Shown in pieces: positions 10,195-23,312 of a DNA stretch of 64,000 bases. The DNA lies in the NCBI GenBank assembly GCA_029931535.1, contig JAQPZY010001498.1, positions 1,686,001-1,750,000 of the forward strand, read 5' to 3'. The stretch is from Margaritifera margaritifera. Lineage: Eukaryota > Mollusca > Bivalvia > Unionida > Margaritiferidae. The stretch's first letter is position 1, and the number at the start of each line of letters is the position of its first letter. The notes beneath the pieces were generated by a model. It searched no databases. It was not told the origin of the DNA and saw only the letters and a list, made by a program, of their open reading frames with translations. Made by a program: the position numbers and the translations under genes.

Positions 10195-12180
10195 TTCATA
10201 TTTTACGAGCCAAAATCTTCAAAAGCCATACCTGATCCGGTGAGAGCTCGGAATACGTCTATTGAATAAAGCCCTTTTGGCAAGTGGCCAGCGCTTGTAG
10301 GGATATGTCTCGTTTTTCAGACTTCATCGGCAAGAGAAACCTCTAACGACTGCAGCAGTTATTTTCTGCAGGCTTCAGATGGTCGGAGAGGGCGTACCAG
10401 GTCCTGTGGTTTCGCTTTCCTCGACGGATGAGTAGCGAGAGAACGTATAGTTGTATTCTGACTAACGCCGTTAACATGTCTTGGGCATGAAACCAGGCTG
10501 CATTATTAATACAACTGAGCCGTCAGAACAGAACTTCATTTAGGTCAGGTCCATGGACAGTGCATAGCTCACTCACCCTGGAAGCAGAAGCTAGTGCTAT
10601 CAGGAAGCAAGTCTTGTATAATAACTGCTAAAGTGAGGTGGCAGACAGCACCTTAAACTTAGCCGAGTTGAGCCACATCAAGATACAACTGTTTCATTTT
10701 GGAAAAAGGTTAGGGAGTGAGACCTGGACATGTAAAAGTTGGCCAGCAAGTCATAAAGATTCTTGTTGCAGCCAAAAGTTGTCTCATCCATGACATCGAA
10801 ACATGCCCGAGATCATGGCATGGTATCCCTTGATTGTAATAAGAGCTAGCTTCTTATCTTCGAAGAGAAAAAGAAAGAAGTTAACCAGTTGGGGAATGCA
10901 GACCACGAGTGGTGTGACATCATCAAGTCTACAACAGTCATTGAAAATGTGCCACATTCCCTCGGATGCCTTCAAAGTGAAGTGCCGTCTAGCTGTCACG
11001 ATGCTTGCAACGATTGAATGGCAGAACTCCTTTTTCCACAAGGCATCCCTGACAAGAGCCAGACGTGAAGGTGTTTCTCCTGTCACGGATAGAATAATAG
11101 CAAATGGCTGCTTGAGAAGCTTGGGGTTTCAGTACGATTTTCTTGGGTAAATCTGTTGCCAGATTGAGATCAGTGTTGATTCACAAGAGGGGCAATCAGA
11201 ACTATCTTACAGTCATTGCCATTCTTTTTTAAAAATTATTCTTGGTATTAGAACAGCTGGGGGGGGGGGGGAGGCACACGTCCATTGCCCTCACAGCCAA
11301 TTGAAAGGGCATCAACCATCCATTCAAGTAGGTCCGGGAATGGAGAGATGAAAGTGGCAGTTTGCTGTTCCATCTTTTCACAAATAGGTCTCTCTAAGAC
11401 ATCACCACCCCACCCGTCGGAGCTAATTCACTACGACCAAGTTATCCAACATTATGAGGATAGTATTCCTTTGGATGTGTCCCACCCAAGTATGGGAGAT
11501 GCTGAGAGTTGCAGAAACTCCCTTACAACAATTGCATTTCTGGCAAATTTCTTCTTCAACTCCGATACGAATCAGAAACTCCATACCAAGATGTACAAAG
11601 TGTTTAGAAGGAACAAGATCCAACTTCTCACACTTAGTACTGACCCTAAACTGTGAATGAGGTAAAGATGGTAGTTCATATCTTCAATCAAAATCAAACT
11701 TACCAAATGTTTTTGCAGTGTGTCGTCCAGGTACGCTGCCGTTGCTGTGGAGGACAACGTCCTGTAGTGGGATACAATGCAGTCCAATGGTTTAGTGAAG
11801 GCCCAAGGGCCGAGATTATGATTGAATGGAAGGGGCATGAGATTGGTATACTACTGCGTGGTAGCCAAACCGAAGGTATTTGTGCAATACCATGTGAATG
11901 GGCATATGGAAATACTTGTTGGACAGGTCTAGACTGCTCGCATATTCGTTATGATGGACAGACATATGGACCTTGCATCTTGAATTTTGGGTCAGTAATA
12001 AATTGGTCAAGTCAGCTCAAACCTATAACTGGTTTTAAATTCCTGTTTGCTTTCGTAGCCAGAAACAGTCTGGAATAAAAGTCCCGGGAGTACGGTTTTT
12101 GGACTACCTCCACGGCCCATGTGAAAAGCAGAAGCTCCATCTCCTTCTGCAAATTTGACAAATATGGAATAAATATTTAT
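10195..12180 (-). mobile_element. Degenerate DIRS-type retrotransposon fragment
   Basis: Minus-strand remnants of a DIRS-order (tyrosine-recombinase) retrotransposon. Reverse-transcriptase pieces lie at about 12010-11420, with 'SSLDLSNKYFHMPIH' and 'KYLRFGYHAVVYQ' (11816-12010), 'YLDDTL' (about 11720) and 'DLVPSKHFVHLGMEF' (about 11600). The recombinase region follows at about 11086-10480, with 'FFLFLFEDKKLALITIKGYH' and later 'FLIALASASRVSEL'. Those are the N-terminal and helix motifs seen in DIRS recombinases. The RNase H part is largely missing, so RT and recombinase are only about 350 bp apart. Frames are broken throughout, and no terminal repeats were recognised. Confidence 0.8.
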
Positions 12181-12224
12181 ATCTGAACTTATTAGTTACA
12201 TTTTAATTGTAATATTTGTATGTA

Positions 12225-13727
12225 TCCGGGATTTGCCGACTTTCAAGCCATATCCTAGCACCGGGCAATTTGTGAGCTTGCTGACTCTAACAAGTTGTGT
12301 CACATAAGACCAGTTCTTGACGAAATTTCCAAAACGTATCTTGAAAATTACAATGGTCATAAAGAGCAGAGTGTGGATGAAGGGATGATTGCATATAAAG
12401 GTAGATTATCCTTCAAGCAATATTTGACTGCGAAACCAACCAAGTTTGGAATAAAAGTTTGGGAATGGCCAACCCACACAATGGTTATGTGCACGAGTTT
12501 CAGGTGTATACAGGAAGAGACGATGGCTAGGCTGGACGCACAAAAAATAAGAGGGCCTTGGTGCACGTGTTGTAACTGACCTGACAGCGAAAATACATGG
12601 GAAATCGCACGTAGTTTACATGGACAATTTTTTCTTCAGTCCAGCACTCTTTGAATCACTCAGGAAAGAACAAATTTATTGCCTCTGTACAGTGCGAGCA
12701 AATAGAAAGGGAATGCCAGAGGAAATAAAATCTGCCAAATTAAAGAACAGGGGTGACAGTGTCCTGATGACAAAAGGAAGCCTATGTCCATTATCTCTCA
12801 ACAAGTTGCAATCCAAGCGAGAGCAAGATGGTGCGTAGGAGACAAAAAAAAAATGGAACCTACCAGGAAGTGCCAGCTCCGATCATCTCAGAACTCTATA
12901 ATAAATACATGTTTGGGGGTGACCTGGCAGACCAGAAAATGATGCAGTACTCTACCTGCCGCAAAGCTACCAAATGGTGGGAATATCTGTTTGTTCTGCT
13001 TTGATGTTAGTCTAGTAAATGCATTAATAACCATGCAGGAGTCACCCAACCACAAACTTGTCACCAAAAAGAATAAAGAAATCCGATGGAGACCACTTGA
13101 TTTAAGAATTGCACTTGCACAGCAGATGATATGGACATTTCGAGGATCTAGAAAGAGAAAGGCCGTATCTGCAATTGATAACTGTGGAAATACACATTGG
13201 CCCACACAAGCTGAGAAACCAGGGTGATGCAAAATGTGTTCTAAAGAAAAAAGGCGGCATGAAGTGTCGATCATGTGCAAACAGTGTGATGTCCATCTGC
13301 ATAAAACATAACTGTTTCTCTAGATACCACGAGGAACTACTTAGGAAATAGTAGAACACAGTGACTAGTTATACATTTTTAGTAATTACATGTATATATC
13401 TGACAAATAACTTTTTATAAAAGACTCACAGAAAAATTTGGTGTTCAGTGTTTTGTGTTGTATTGCACCAGTTGTATTCATGGATTTTATATCAATCTTA
13501 TGGATGTCAGCAGGATAAAAGAATCAAACAGATAGTTATAGCTTTTATATATGCATGGTTTTAGTCTATAAATCAGTTTATTATACAGAAAATAACTAAC
13601 ACAATTAGCCCATATCCCCACATCATCAGTTAAAAAGTTATCATTTGGCTGCAGCAGCATCAGGCTCTGGTAGTTAGCCCCCCATAGGAGTGAGCCACTA
13701 CAGTAGCACTAGAAGTTAAAGAGTTAA
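12225..13727 (+). mobile_element. piggyBac-type transposon remnant, 5' truncated
   Basis: Broken piggyBac transposase. 'SVDEGMIAYKGRLSFKQYL' at about 12370 carries the first catalytic Asp, 'VVYMDNFFFSP' at about 12615 the second, and 'GGDLADQKMMQYS' at about 12915 the third. A cysteine-rich tail follows at about 13230-13310 (CKMCS, CKQC), split by a frameshift. The right end is TTAA at 13724-13727, preceded by 'agttaaagag'. The 5' third is missing where the DIRS fragment abuts. Non-functional. Confidence 0.85.
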
Positions 13728-13836
13728 ACACTGGATTGACTAGGACCCAGGTACCTATAGATTTTTATTTATTTCTGAATGTCACAACTCTTCTCAAGGG
13801 TCAAAAGCGAAACCTTGTTGTCAATGATAAACTTAC

Positions 13837-14042
13837 GTTCCATCAAGACCTCGAACAGCATCATCTGCATCTCTTGGATCCTCAAACTCAACAAAGGCAA
13901 AGCCAGCTGGGTTTCTGGCCACCCACACATTCCTCAGTCGTCCATAATAGCTGAATGCACGTTCTATCTCTTTCTCTGAGGCTTCTCGGGGGAGATCACC
14001 CACATAGATTTTTGTATCTAGATCTGTACTTCTTCTCGACAT
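13837..14042 (-). CDS. SRSF7: SRSF7-like splicing factor, first coding exon (RRM)
   Basis: First coding exon of the minus-strand SR splicing factor, which binds exonic enhancers and recruits the spliceosome. The ATG is at 14042-14040, chosen because it gives the classic short SR start (MSRRS) two bases after a strong acceptor (ttttctcataccttag). This implies a 5' UTR exon at higher coordinates. One RRM fills the exon: RNP2 KIYVGDL, RNP1 [17 protein letters not shown]. The alpha/beta motif [17 protein letters not shown] is near-identical to vertebrate SRSF7. The exon ends GGAAC|GTAAGT (donor at 13836), a phase-2 junction that matches the acceptor at 1098 after a 12.7 kb intron. The translated part seen here plus exon 904-1098 is 133 complete codons. 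Upstream, 14043-16370 shows no gene and is presumably 5' intron. Confidence 0.93.
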
Positions 14043-16370
14043 TGCTAAGGTATGAGAAAAGGATGAAAAAAATAATAAAGGTTGTCTGAAATAGTTTCTG
14101 CCAAGTACAGCAACATAATATGCCATAATTTAATTTATCGTGTGCCAGCATATCTGGTGCAGCAAAAGAGACGTATCTTTTCCCATTTACTTACAGAAAT
14201 TGAAATTCAAGTTTCTATCTAGTCACACTGGTGCATCTGTGGCAAAAAAAATCAGTGTGCACCACCACAATATAAAATTCAGGCTAATGGCAAGTAAACG
14301 AGTGGTCATTTTTACGACATGCCTATCCAATACAAATTTATAAATATCAAATTAGGAAATTACCACTGAATACAGGCCCTTTCAACATGTAGGGGTTATC
14401 AATTATCTCATAAACATCTCCCTCACCCTCTCTTAAAAATCTAGCCATTTACAAAACCCTTAGCTATTCATTTTCATGTCCATCTATCTATACATCTCTG
14501 TGTTTTTGCTGTTGCAACTATATATGCAAATCTACCCCTTCCTTTTCTTTCTCATCTAAGTACATCGATCAACATGTACCAGGGATTTCACTGGATTCTG
14601 AAAATCAAGTCATGGACTCCTGGCTCCAAAAATGGGGGTGGGTGGGGGTGGGGATCAAGGAAAATCGTGGGAGTCCCAGCCCCAGTGTAAGACTCAGTAT
14701 TGTTGCCTTTTTCTCGCAAGCAATCCTCCCTGCCGCAGCATTTACATGATCCAGGTTTGTCTCATGTTGGGTGAATGCAGAAAATTGCAAATTTGTATTT
14801 GCATCGATGAAAGAGTTAATGTTTCTTCACTCAGCACATCAGGAAACAACAGCACTTGTATCTCAAACATCATTCTCTTCTTTCTTAGCCAAGGGAATTT
14901 CTCTACCCAATCTTACAGCCAGTCTTTTTTTTCTTCTCTTTTTTACCTCTGACCATCATTTACATTTTCAGCCTTATTGTAAAGTTGCATCTGAGACTTC
15001 TCCCACATCTCAGACAAGCTAGATGCTGGATGTTTCACAAAAAACTTTGCAAAGAAAGGTGACTCGTCACTTCTCTGGATACTCAAAAGATAATGGAAAG
15101 TAATCCTTATCTAAATAATTGGGAATATATACCAGTGACTAGTGAACTTAACTGATGATTGGTCGATTACTACCACTCAATTCACTTGGGCTTAATACCA
15201 ACTAATTTAATTTTTATGATCAAAACAAAACTCATTGGACATTATTAAATCCAAGCCAAATGTATAACCTGCTCAACCAAAAAGACATTTATGACTTTAA
15301 TAAAGATAGCGGGAAAAAGAAAGACTTCAATAAAGATGGCAGTTAATTTTTTATTTGATCTATAGGAAGCCACACAACTTCAAACAGTTGCTGACAATTC
15401 CCCAATATGCAATTTGGCACTGTACTGCTGAGAAATTACATAATGCGATTAGGATCTTATTAGACTACAGTTTTGACATCTGTGCATGTACTAACTGGGG
15501 GCAATCAACTGATCATTGCTGGACAAGGTGTCAATGTACAGACAAAGCCTTTTACATAGTATATTTTTATTACATACTAGAAAAAAGCACAAGGAACCCT
15601 ATCAATATAGGCTGCATCGCAGGGAACTGAGTAGGTCGCAATGTGTCCAAGCAACTGACTGCTACTCCTGGGACCCGGGCCCTCGGGTCAAAGGAAATCC
15701 CGAATAAACTTTTACATGCACATCTTTTTTGAGAACATAAATTTTTGGAATATGGTTTCAATGTACAAACAAAGATAAGAAAACAAAAATTCTTATTGGT
15801 ACAATGAATATGTGATTTCAAGAAAATATCTGTTTTATTTAACCTTATTATTAAACTTTTGTTGTATATTTGGACATAGCTCAAATCTGCCAGGAGTTCA
15901 ATTTTCAGCTTGCCCTGGGGTAGATTTATGGGAAGCGAGTCAAAAAGCGATGCAACGAGCTTTCCTGCAAGAGTTGCAAAGTTGTAAGCAAGCCAAGAAG
16001 AATACAAGAGAACACAAGGATCTTTGCCATTTTATATGCATGCTTTACTAAAAGAACTTATTTTTGAAATGTAAAGAGGAGTATCAATCGAACAGAATAT
16101 ATTTTTTAAAAAAAGGTGAAAGTAAGTGTTCAAGTTTGCCAAAAATGATGACTCTAGTTCTACAATGCAGAATGTTGACCTGATATGTGGGGGCAACATC
16201 TTACCGTCTTGCTTCTTCAATACTTGATGTCATGGTGTTCTGTTCCAACTGTGTCACCAGGGGAAATGGAGGTCAAATTTTCAAGAATATCTTGCATAAT
16301 TGGCAGCATGAATAGACTGTTGCACATTTTAGAGTCTACTTGCTTTAGTCACAATATACTTACTCTGTCT

Positions 16371-16596
16371 TTTTCCTTACTGAAGTAAATGCAGGCAGAA
16401 TCAACTGATCGCAGTGTTCAAACTTTGTTGACTGCCATTTTAGTTGGTTGAACTAGGGATGCATTTTTTTATATACATAAACTTGACTGTTACTTCAATC
16501 AAATTAGGCATTCCTCGACTACCAAATAAAATGGTGGTCAAAAATCTGAAAACCACAACCACCTGATTGTGCCTGGATTTACTTCAGTAAGGAAAA
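16371..16596. mobile_element. Palindromic MITE-like element
   Basis: Imperfect inverted arms: 'ttttccttactgaagtaaat' at 16371-16390 and its complement at 16577-16596. Similarity continues inward (gcaggcagaatca against gcctgg...tgattgt, and 'gactgccatttta' against its complement near 16530). There is no coding capacity. The superfamily is unknown, and no clear target duplication was found. Confidence 0.5.
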
Positions 16597-18228
16597 TGGC
16601 CTCAGAGTATTTATAGCACACCTATACCTTGAAAACTTGTGCACAATTGGGTCCAAATATAGACTGCAGCATAAGCGAGGACGAGAATTACTGAGGGACC
16701 TCTGAAAAATTAGGAAGGGATCAACATTGACAGTGTGGGGTACTGGGTTTAAATGGTCACATACTTGTTTTTAAATCAAAGCTTGGAATAATTGTGAATT
16801 AATAGCTTTATCTGGCAAAGTTTTTCCTTTTTCTGTATTAACCCTTTTGCAGCAGGATATGACTCCAGTCATACTTTACCTTTGACAGAGGGATACGACT
16901 CCGGTCGTATGGTCACTGCATTCTATGGAAGGGTGGATTTAACCACTTAATACGTCAATATTTCACGTGTACTCTCTTGAAAAGAAGGAAATAAAGGTAG
17001 AATGTACACAAGTGGTTAGTTATCGAGTGACCACGAGGTTCAAGATTGCAAATAATGTGAAAATTTAATTTGAAAAGCAAGGTTTATCATGCGAAGTTCA
17101 ACCCGGCAGACCCATTTCATGAGGCTAGTGATGGCAGTGACTTAGAGGCCGATTTTGAAAAAATGCTGACAATTTTGTTGGTGAAATTGATGTTTTAGGT
17201 GGCGGTGATCATGATATTGATTTACTTGAAGTGGGTTCACCAGTGGATGACAACTGGTTAGCTGGTTTTTTTTTTACTCCGACAACGATGATAATGACTT
17301 CAAGGGGTTTCAAGCTAATTGGACAACTGAAAACTTTTCTGCTTGTAATGTTCGTTTGTATACAGAGATCGGAGGGTCAGTGATTCAACACCCAGCAGAA
17401 GCATTGGCATGTCACTATTTTGAACTCATCTGGGATGAAGAACTTCGGCAACATCTTGTCACAGAAACCAACATTTATGCAGAACAAGAGCGCAGAAAGA
17501 ACCCCCCTCCACCCTTTGCAGCAAAACGGACGCCAGTTGATGTTCCGACAATGAAGGTGTTTTTAGGGTTATGTTTGTGCATTAGTTTTACGTCTTCCAT
17601 CTACGAATGACTATTGGAGACAAAAGAAAAGAATGTTTAAGACCAATTTTAATAGTATCATGTCCCGGGACCATTTCAATCAGACATAGCGTTACCTGCA
17701 ACTGCAGAATAATGAAGCTGCACCACCACCAAAACCCGACAGGTTCCTGAAAGTACGTTGGATAATAAATTATTTGAATGGGAAGTTCATGTCCCCGTAT
17801 ATGCCCAATGGAGATGTTACTGTTGATGAAAGTATGGTCAAATACAAGGGGAGACCTTTCAGGCAATATTTACTTGCAAAGCCCATCAAGTGGGGAATCC
17901 AGTTTTGGTCTCTTTGTGAAAGTACCACAGATTATATGCACAGAATTCAGATGTACACAGGATAGGAGGAGTACAATACTGGAAAGGGACTCGCACACAG
18001 AGTGGTCACTGATTTACTGGGGCACCTACAACACAAGAACATCAGGGTATTCATGGATAATTTTTACACAAGCCCCTCCTTGTTTACTGAACTGCATATA
18101 AGAGGTATACATGCATGTCGAACAGTTTGAGCTAATCGTAAAAGTCTTCTGCAGAATTTTTGTCAAAACAGATCAGACTGCAAAAACATGAGTTTCGTGT
18201 TGCACAGAAAGATGTACTCTCATATTGT

Positions 18229-19782
18229 ATATAGATTAGGGGTGAAACGATACACCTCTGCCACGCATCGAGAAGATTCTCGATACAGTCTACGATACGA
18301 TACATTATCGATACACATATCAACTTGATGGTCTTTTCATCTTTAGAATGTCCGTCAGCGGTCGGGTGGTGCCATTTTTTTTGTTGTTGACATATTGGGT
18401 GTATTTCCAGTATGCAGATTACAACAAACATAGACTTGTCATCTGTTCATATATCATTCTTATCCTTGACAAGATTATTTAAAAAAATACTTCTAAATAG
18501 ACTAGCTGTTCGTGATTTTTATTCACCCTTTTATGCCATTTCAAGCTGCTCCATTCGATCATGCATGACTCATCTGGTCACCACGCCTTTAGTTTTATAT
18601 TGAATTAATGTTTTTAAAACATCTTATTGCCAGTTTCATGTCTTCACTTAAATTTTGAAGAGATTACGGTGTTATCTTCAAAACAGAAGAAACAGTGCAA
18701 TTTCCTTGTGCAAGGAAATTCTTATCTAGAACAAGACCGAGTGTGGGAGTAGAGATGACTAATAGCCAAATCCTTCACATTGTACTTCCTGCAGATGCAA
18801 ATCAACTGCCGCGGCCAGACATTTGTTTCTGTCAGTGAAAAAGGAAATTATTGACAACACCCACTCCCTTTCGACAAATTGACGAGGTGGCTATAACTCG
18901 TGCAGTTTGGAATCTGCCCCCTTGCCGATTCTGTACTACTTTTTGAAATTTTTTTTTATCCCATCTGCAGGTTTGGTTGTTGATTACATATTTCAACGTA
19001 AAAGGAGATATTCCAAACTTATTCCCCATGTACGATTTAAGTACTTTACACATCTTTACACATATCATTTAAGAGTCACTTTTGTGTAAAGTTTCTATGT
19101 TGCTTTGTATCTATTTGGATAGAGTCTGGATGCAAATATTATATTTATGTCATGCAGTGAACACGCTACAGTTAGTTATGATTGGTGGTTATTGTTTTAC
19201 CCTGGATTTAACAAAGAACCACCACTAATCAGAATTGCATGTAACACTGTGTGACACACCGGATGTGTAGCCTTCAGTTCGATCCAAGTATACAAGATGC
19301 GATGCAACAGATAAATTTTGCCTAAAAGTTGCTATTAAATGATCAGTAAAGTACTTAAATCGTACATCGGGAAGAAATCTGCAATGTCTTCTTTCTGTTG
19401 ATATATGTTATCAGTGGCTGAAGATGAAGACGAGATAAACTAATCAGCATGGAATTGGGGCGGGAGAAGGGGGCAGATTTCGAACCACGCGAGTTAGTCA
19501 CCTTGTGTTAATTTGTAGAAAGCGAGTGGGTGTTGTCAATTGGTTTTATTTTTTTACTGACAGAAATGAGTGCATGTATTTGCTACGACTGTCTCATATG
19601 AATTCTCAATTTAAAGAATGAAATGGCAAATGACTAACAATTATTCACGACTGATAAAGATTAATGTAACTTGCATAGAGTAAGTATCGTTTTGTATTGA
19701 TTCCTCCCCTCTTGTATCGATATAGAAAAAGTATCGATACATCGATAATATATCGATTAATAGTTTCACCCCTAATATAGAT
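18229..19782. mobile_element. Non-autonomous hAT element with 8 bp target duplication
   Basis: The 8 bp direct repeat ATATAGAT flanks the element (18229-18236 and 19775-19782). Its termini are the perfect 12 bp inverted repeat TAGGGGTGAAAC (18237 and 19774). The size of 1538 bp, the 8 bp duplication and the 'AGGGGTG' end are typical of hAT transposons. It has no transposase. It splits the piggyBac coding region, so it arrived later. Most of its interior is a long imperfect palindrome. Confidence 0.9.
18823..19571. repeat. Long inverted arms inside the hAT element
   Basis: The left arm is about 18823-19052 and the right arm about 19345-19571. Matches include 'ttgacaacacccactc', 'aatctgcccccttg' and 'tacgatttaagtacttta' against their complements. 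The arms are diverged (roughly 75-80% by eye), with a spacer of about 290 bp that contains a smaller foldback. Confidence 0.7.
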
Positions 19783-21388
19783 GGACATGAAACCTGTCTT
19801 AGTGCTGTCCAACTTTCATGATCCAACAGCCATTGGTTCCGTCGATCATAGAAACGCTGATGGTCAGAAAGAACCTGTGCAAGTTGCCAGAATTCTTCAG
19901 GATTATCAAACGCATATGATGGGGGTAGATATTTGTGATCAGATGCTAGGATACTACAGGATTCGGCCGAGATCCAAAAAATAGTGGAGACGCTTTTGTT
20001 TCTACCTTCTGATGGCAAGTGTGTATAATGCGTATGTTATTGCAAGGGATTCCAATTCCAACTTTATAAATGAAGAGTATCCAAAGTTTCAAGTGTTGAA
20101 GATCTAGTTGAAAGTCTCATTGGTAATGTCGGAGCAAGAAAGGATGCCCCAGTTGTGAAAGAAGTGAGACCTATTGCTCGTCATGATGATGTGAGGATGC
20201 ATGAAAAGAAAAAAGTATGTGTCGAATGTAGAGCAAAAGCAGGGCCAGGTCAAGTTTGGTTGTGTGCAATGCAATGTACCTCTGCACTTAGGCAGTTTGA
20301 CATATCACATTGTCAGAGCAAATCATTTGTGATACGGTACTAATTGTGTTTGCAAAAGTGGCAACAACTACATACCTTGTAAAACATTTTGAATTCTGTA
20401 TGTGAAGTTACTAGTGTTTTTCAAACAATTCAGTTGTGAAAGTATAAATATGTGTGCATATTATGAAATTTACAGCAATCCTGGAAACTAACAATGATAA
20501 CAACAAAACACTGGTATTTTTAATACAGCATATAATTTATTATGGAATGAAAATTCAGAATCAAAATGAGCAGCACTGTCTGTCAACTTTCCACTAAGCT
20601 GCAAGCTTCCGAATTTTCACACGAGTCACTTTAATAAAAATGTAACAACTTTTGATATTCTTGATGGATTTTTATAATTTTGCCACCATCTTAAACTGCA
20701 TAAAACTCTCCACATTTCATAGTTACATATTGGATATAAAATGATAATTTCAAATAGAAAAATTGCATTGAAATGTAGTTTAAAATTTTTTTATAGAACT
20801 GTTTGCTACTTTTTATTTGAAAAACTTGTCCTATAGAGCCAGATTGACCGACGTCACTACATTCACTTATGCTGGTACAGCACTGACCACTTCTACACAA
20901 CTGCCTGTCTGTTTGGGCTTCAGTATGAAAAGGGTTAATTACCTTTTATTCAAGATAACCAATTTCTGAAAGATCGTTACAAATTTCATCCAAGATGTTT
21001 CAACTGACATCACGTGTACCTGCAAAAACATTGTATTACATCACTGCTTTTTGCATGTGAATGTAGATACATTCTAGTGTTATTGTTGATTCAGAACAAA
21101 ACAATTATTTTTTTCCAAAATGATGTACATTTCGTGAAACAACAGCAAAATTTTTTCGTTTCATTAGTAAAATATTGATGCTGTGATTTCACTGAGTAAT
21201 AGTGGCATTTCTGCTCATCCTTGAGCAAATCTCATGTGCCAATTCGGGAATTTACAGTTCAGTACAAACTTTGTAACCCCAGCCGCCACTAATCCGTTGG
21301 AGAAGTGAAAATTACTGCCAGTCACTATCATAATAGTTAACAAATGTTCTTATGTTGGATGTATCAAATAAGACACGAGTCGACATTC

Positions 21389-21440
21389 CCTTTAACTCTT
21401 TAACTATGACCAACGTGTATATCCACTGCATATATGTGCC
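21389..21440 (+). mobile_element. Possible isolated piggyBac-type end
   Basis: 'TTAACTCTTTAACTATG' mirrors the right end at 13711-13727 (agttaaagagttaa). No partner end was found to the right. From 20939 to 22480 nothing else is recognised. Confidence 0.3.
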
Positions 21441-22483
21441 TTGCCTTAACAGTGACTGATAAATCCACTTGTAAACAAGCACTGGTATCCGCCATAGCAC
21501 ATATATCTGCCAGCTGGTTATGTGCCCTAGACCTCAGTGATGGATAGATCCACTCTGTATGTTGACGTTACAAACAATCTTATGCGTCAATAAGGCCAAC
21601 AAAAAAATATGTGTTTCCAGACGGCCGAGTGTCCCCGTTTCTCGTTGCCAACCCTAGCACCCCCCCCCAAAAAAAATAATAAAAAATCAAGCCGGTTTTG
21701 CCCAGTAGTATGAAGCACTTGAAATATTTGATTTTTATGTTTTTTAAAAAAAATACCTGCCTACCCGAATTTTAAAACGTGCTCCCATGTCATTTCAACG
21801 AACAGAAATGTATGTCAATGGAATTTGAAAAATGCGTCCACTTGCTTGTGTCCGAATTTGATTCCATCAGGAAAAGACATCAAAGTATAGTCCGACTACT
21901 GTGATTAGACTTTAATTTGCGGAAAAGTGTCAATATGGGCTGCCAAGTGTGCGAGATATTCCTGAAAATGTGGCCTCTAATTCCCCCGTCAGTCGACCGG
22001 GGATCATGCTACACAGCACCATTTATGTAAGTAGTAAGAAGTAGCACGCAAACATCATATATATCAGGTTGGACGTCTTACATTGTAGGACTGGGTCGAC
22101 GTATTACACTGAGACCGTCAAAAACTCCGGGTCTACTGACACTTCAACATGAAGGAGTACGGATGGCCCTCCTAACAAGTTTACTACTTTGTCCTTTCCG
22201 CAATACATACAGTGCTCCTACCCTCCACAACCAATCTCTTCTGTTATGAGCCAAATCAGTAGGGTTAAAAGACGCACAAGTTTGGATTTGCAAGAAATCA
22301 TCTTTGTTCATTTTGCAGCATGCCATGCGGCAAACAATCTCGATATAAAAGCAAGACATAATACATTATATTTATATTTCTTGCAAGTAAATCATACATA
22401 ATCTATTAATACAATGTCACATTTCAAAATAAAACATTCCAATCATAATTATATACAAAATAAAATGTTTCATATACCACGCA

Positions 22484-22560
22484 CCTTTTTCATCAGCGTC
22501 TCAAGATGGCGGAATCTTCGTACTGTAGAGCATGCGCACTGTCGCCCTGCGATATACGAA
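22484..22560. promoter_or_regulatory. Candidate promoter / 5' UTR exon for the minus-strand SR gene
   Basis: Holds CAAGATGGCGG (YY1-like) and GCATGCGCAC (NRF1-like) in an otherwise AT-rich region. On the minus strand, 'gatgaaaaag|gtgcgt' is a good splice donor at about 22484/22485, and this could join the acceptor next to the ATG at 14042. This is inference from motifs only. Confidence 0.35.
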
Positions 22561-23312
22561 AAACATTAACATATTTAATTTAATTAATAACATTCCCCAT
22601 TATTAAATATTTATATTTTTTGTCTGAAACCGTGAAATCGTCAGTTACTTTGAGAAATATTTCCTGACAAAATTTTTAGATAAAGTTGACTTTGACTGGG
22701 AAAATATTATAATAGCTAAAATCACAATTATAGAGCGCGAGTAAGAGTCTATATAATTTTGTTTCACTACGATATATTAGGGTTTTTTAATATATATTTG
22801 TCAACATCGTATACATCATTATCGTCGTCCTCGTTTTTCATCATCATCATTGTTGAAAGATAGGACGGGGACTGACTACTGTATCATGCTTGTATGATGT
22901 GAACAATTATTAGACTTTTTCAAATATATATCGGCTTTTTATCAAGTATGGCACTATTTTCATTGAAAAAAATGTGCTCATTTACCCAATGTAACTGATT
23001 AAGGTACTATCTAGAGCAGGGGAGACATATATTAAGACATATATTAAGAAGTACATAAAACCCAAGAAAAGAAACATAAATCAGATTTGTGATGCCCACA
23101 AATCCGCAAGAACAGAAAAATGCCAATTTGCTGAAGAATACATTTTATTTATAGGTGGTCATTCTCAACTTGTCTTTTATCACTCATTATCATTATCATT
23201 GTTCTGGTTGTGATCATGATACTGGTTATTATTTATAACAGCTATCTAAGTATCATGAACTGCAAAAAGGGATTCAGCTATAGCTTCTTACTGTCATCTA
23301 CTTTATATTTTT

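Larger units (their letters stand above)
17040..20343 (+). pseudogene. Broken piggyBac transposase
   Basis: Recognisable pieces in changing frames. An acidic N-terminus starts at about 17100. Next come 'AEALACHYFELIWDEEL' (17356-17610) and 'VTVDESMVKYKGRPFRQYL' with the first catalytic Asp (about 17815). A second-Asp segment 'RVFMDNF' lies at about 18045 and 'MMGVDICDQML' with the third Asp at about 19920. The tail is a cysteine-rich stretch (CVECRAK, about 20220). Several stops and frameshifts, plus the hAT insertion at 18237, inactivate it. Confidence 0.85.
16838..20938 (+). mobile_element. piggyBac-type transposon with nested hAT insertion
   Basis: Bounded by TTAA at 16838-16841 and 20935-20938. 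The ends are TTAACCCTTTT on the left and its complement AAAAGGGTTAA on the right. About 4.1 kb, of which 1.55 kb is a later hAT insertion (18229-19782). The left subterminal region carries two copies of a 'gactcc(a/g)gtc(a/g)tac' palindrome-like block (16861-16900). Confidence 0.85.

Noticed and set aside
15355..16051. Frames of 91-145 codons on both strands
   Set aside because: No domain, no supporting splice sites, and not conserved with anything I recognise. Treated as 5' intron of the minus-strand SR gene.
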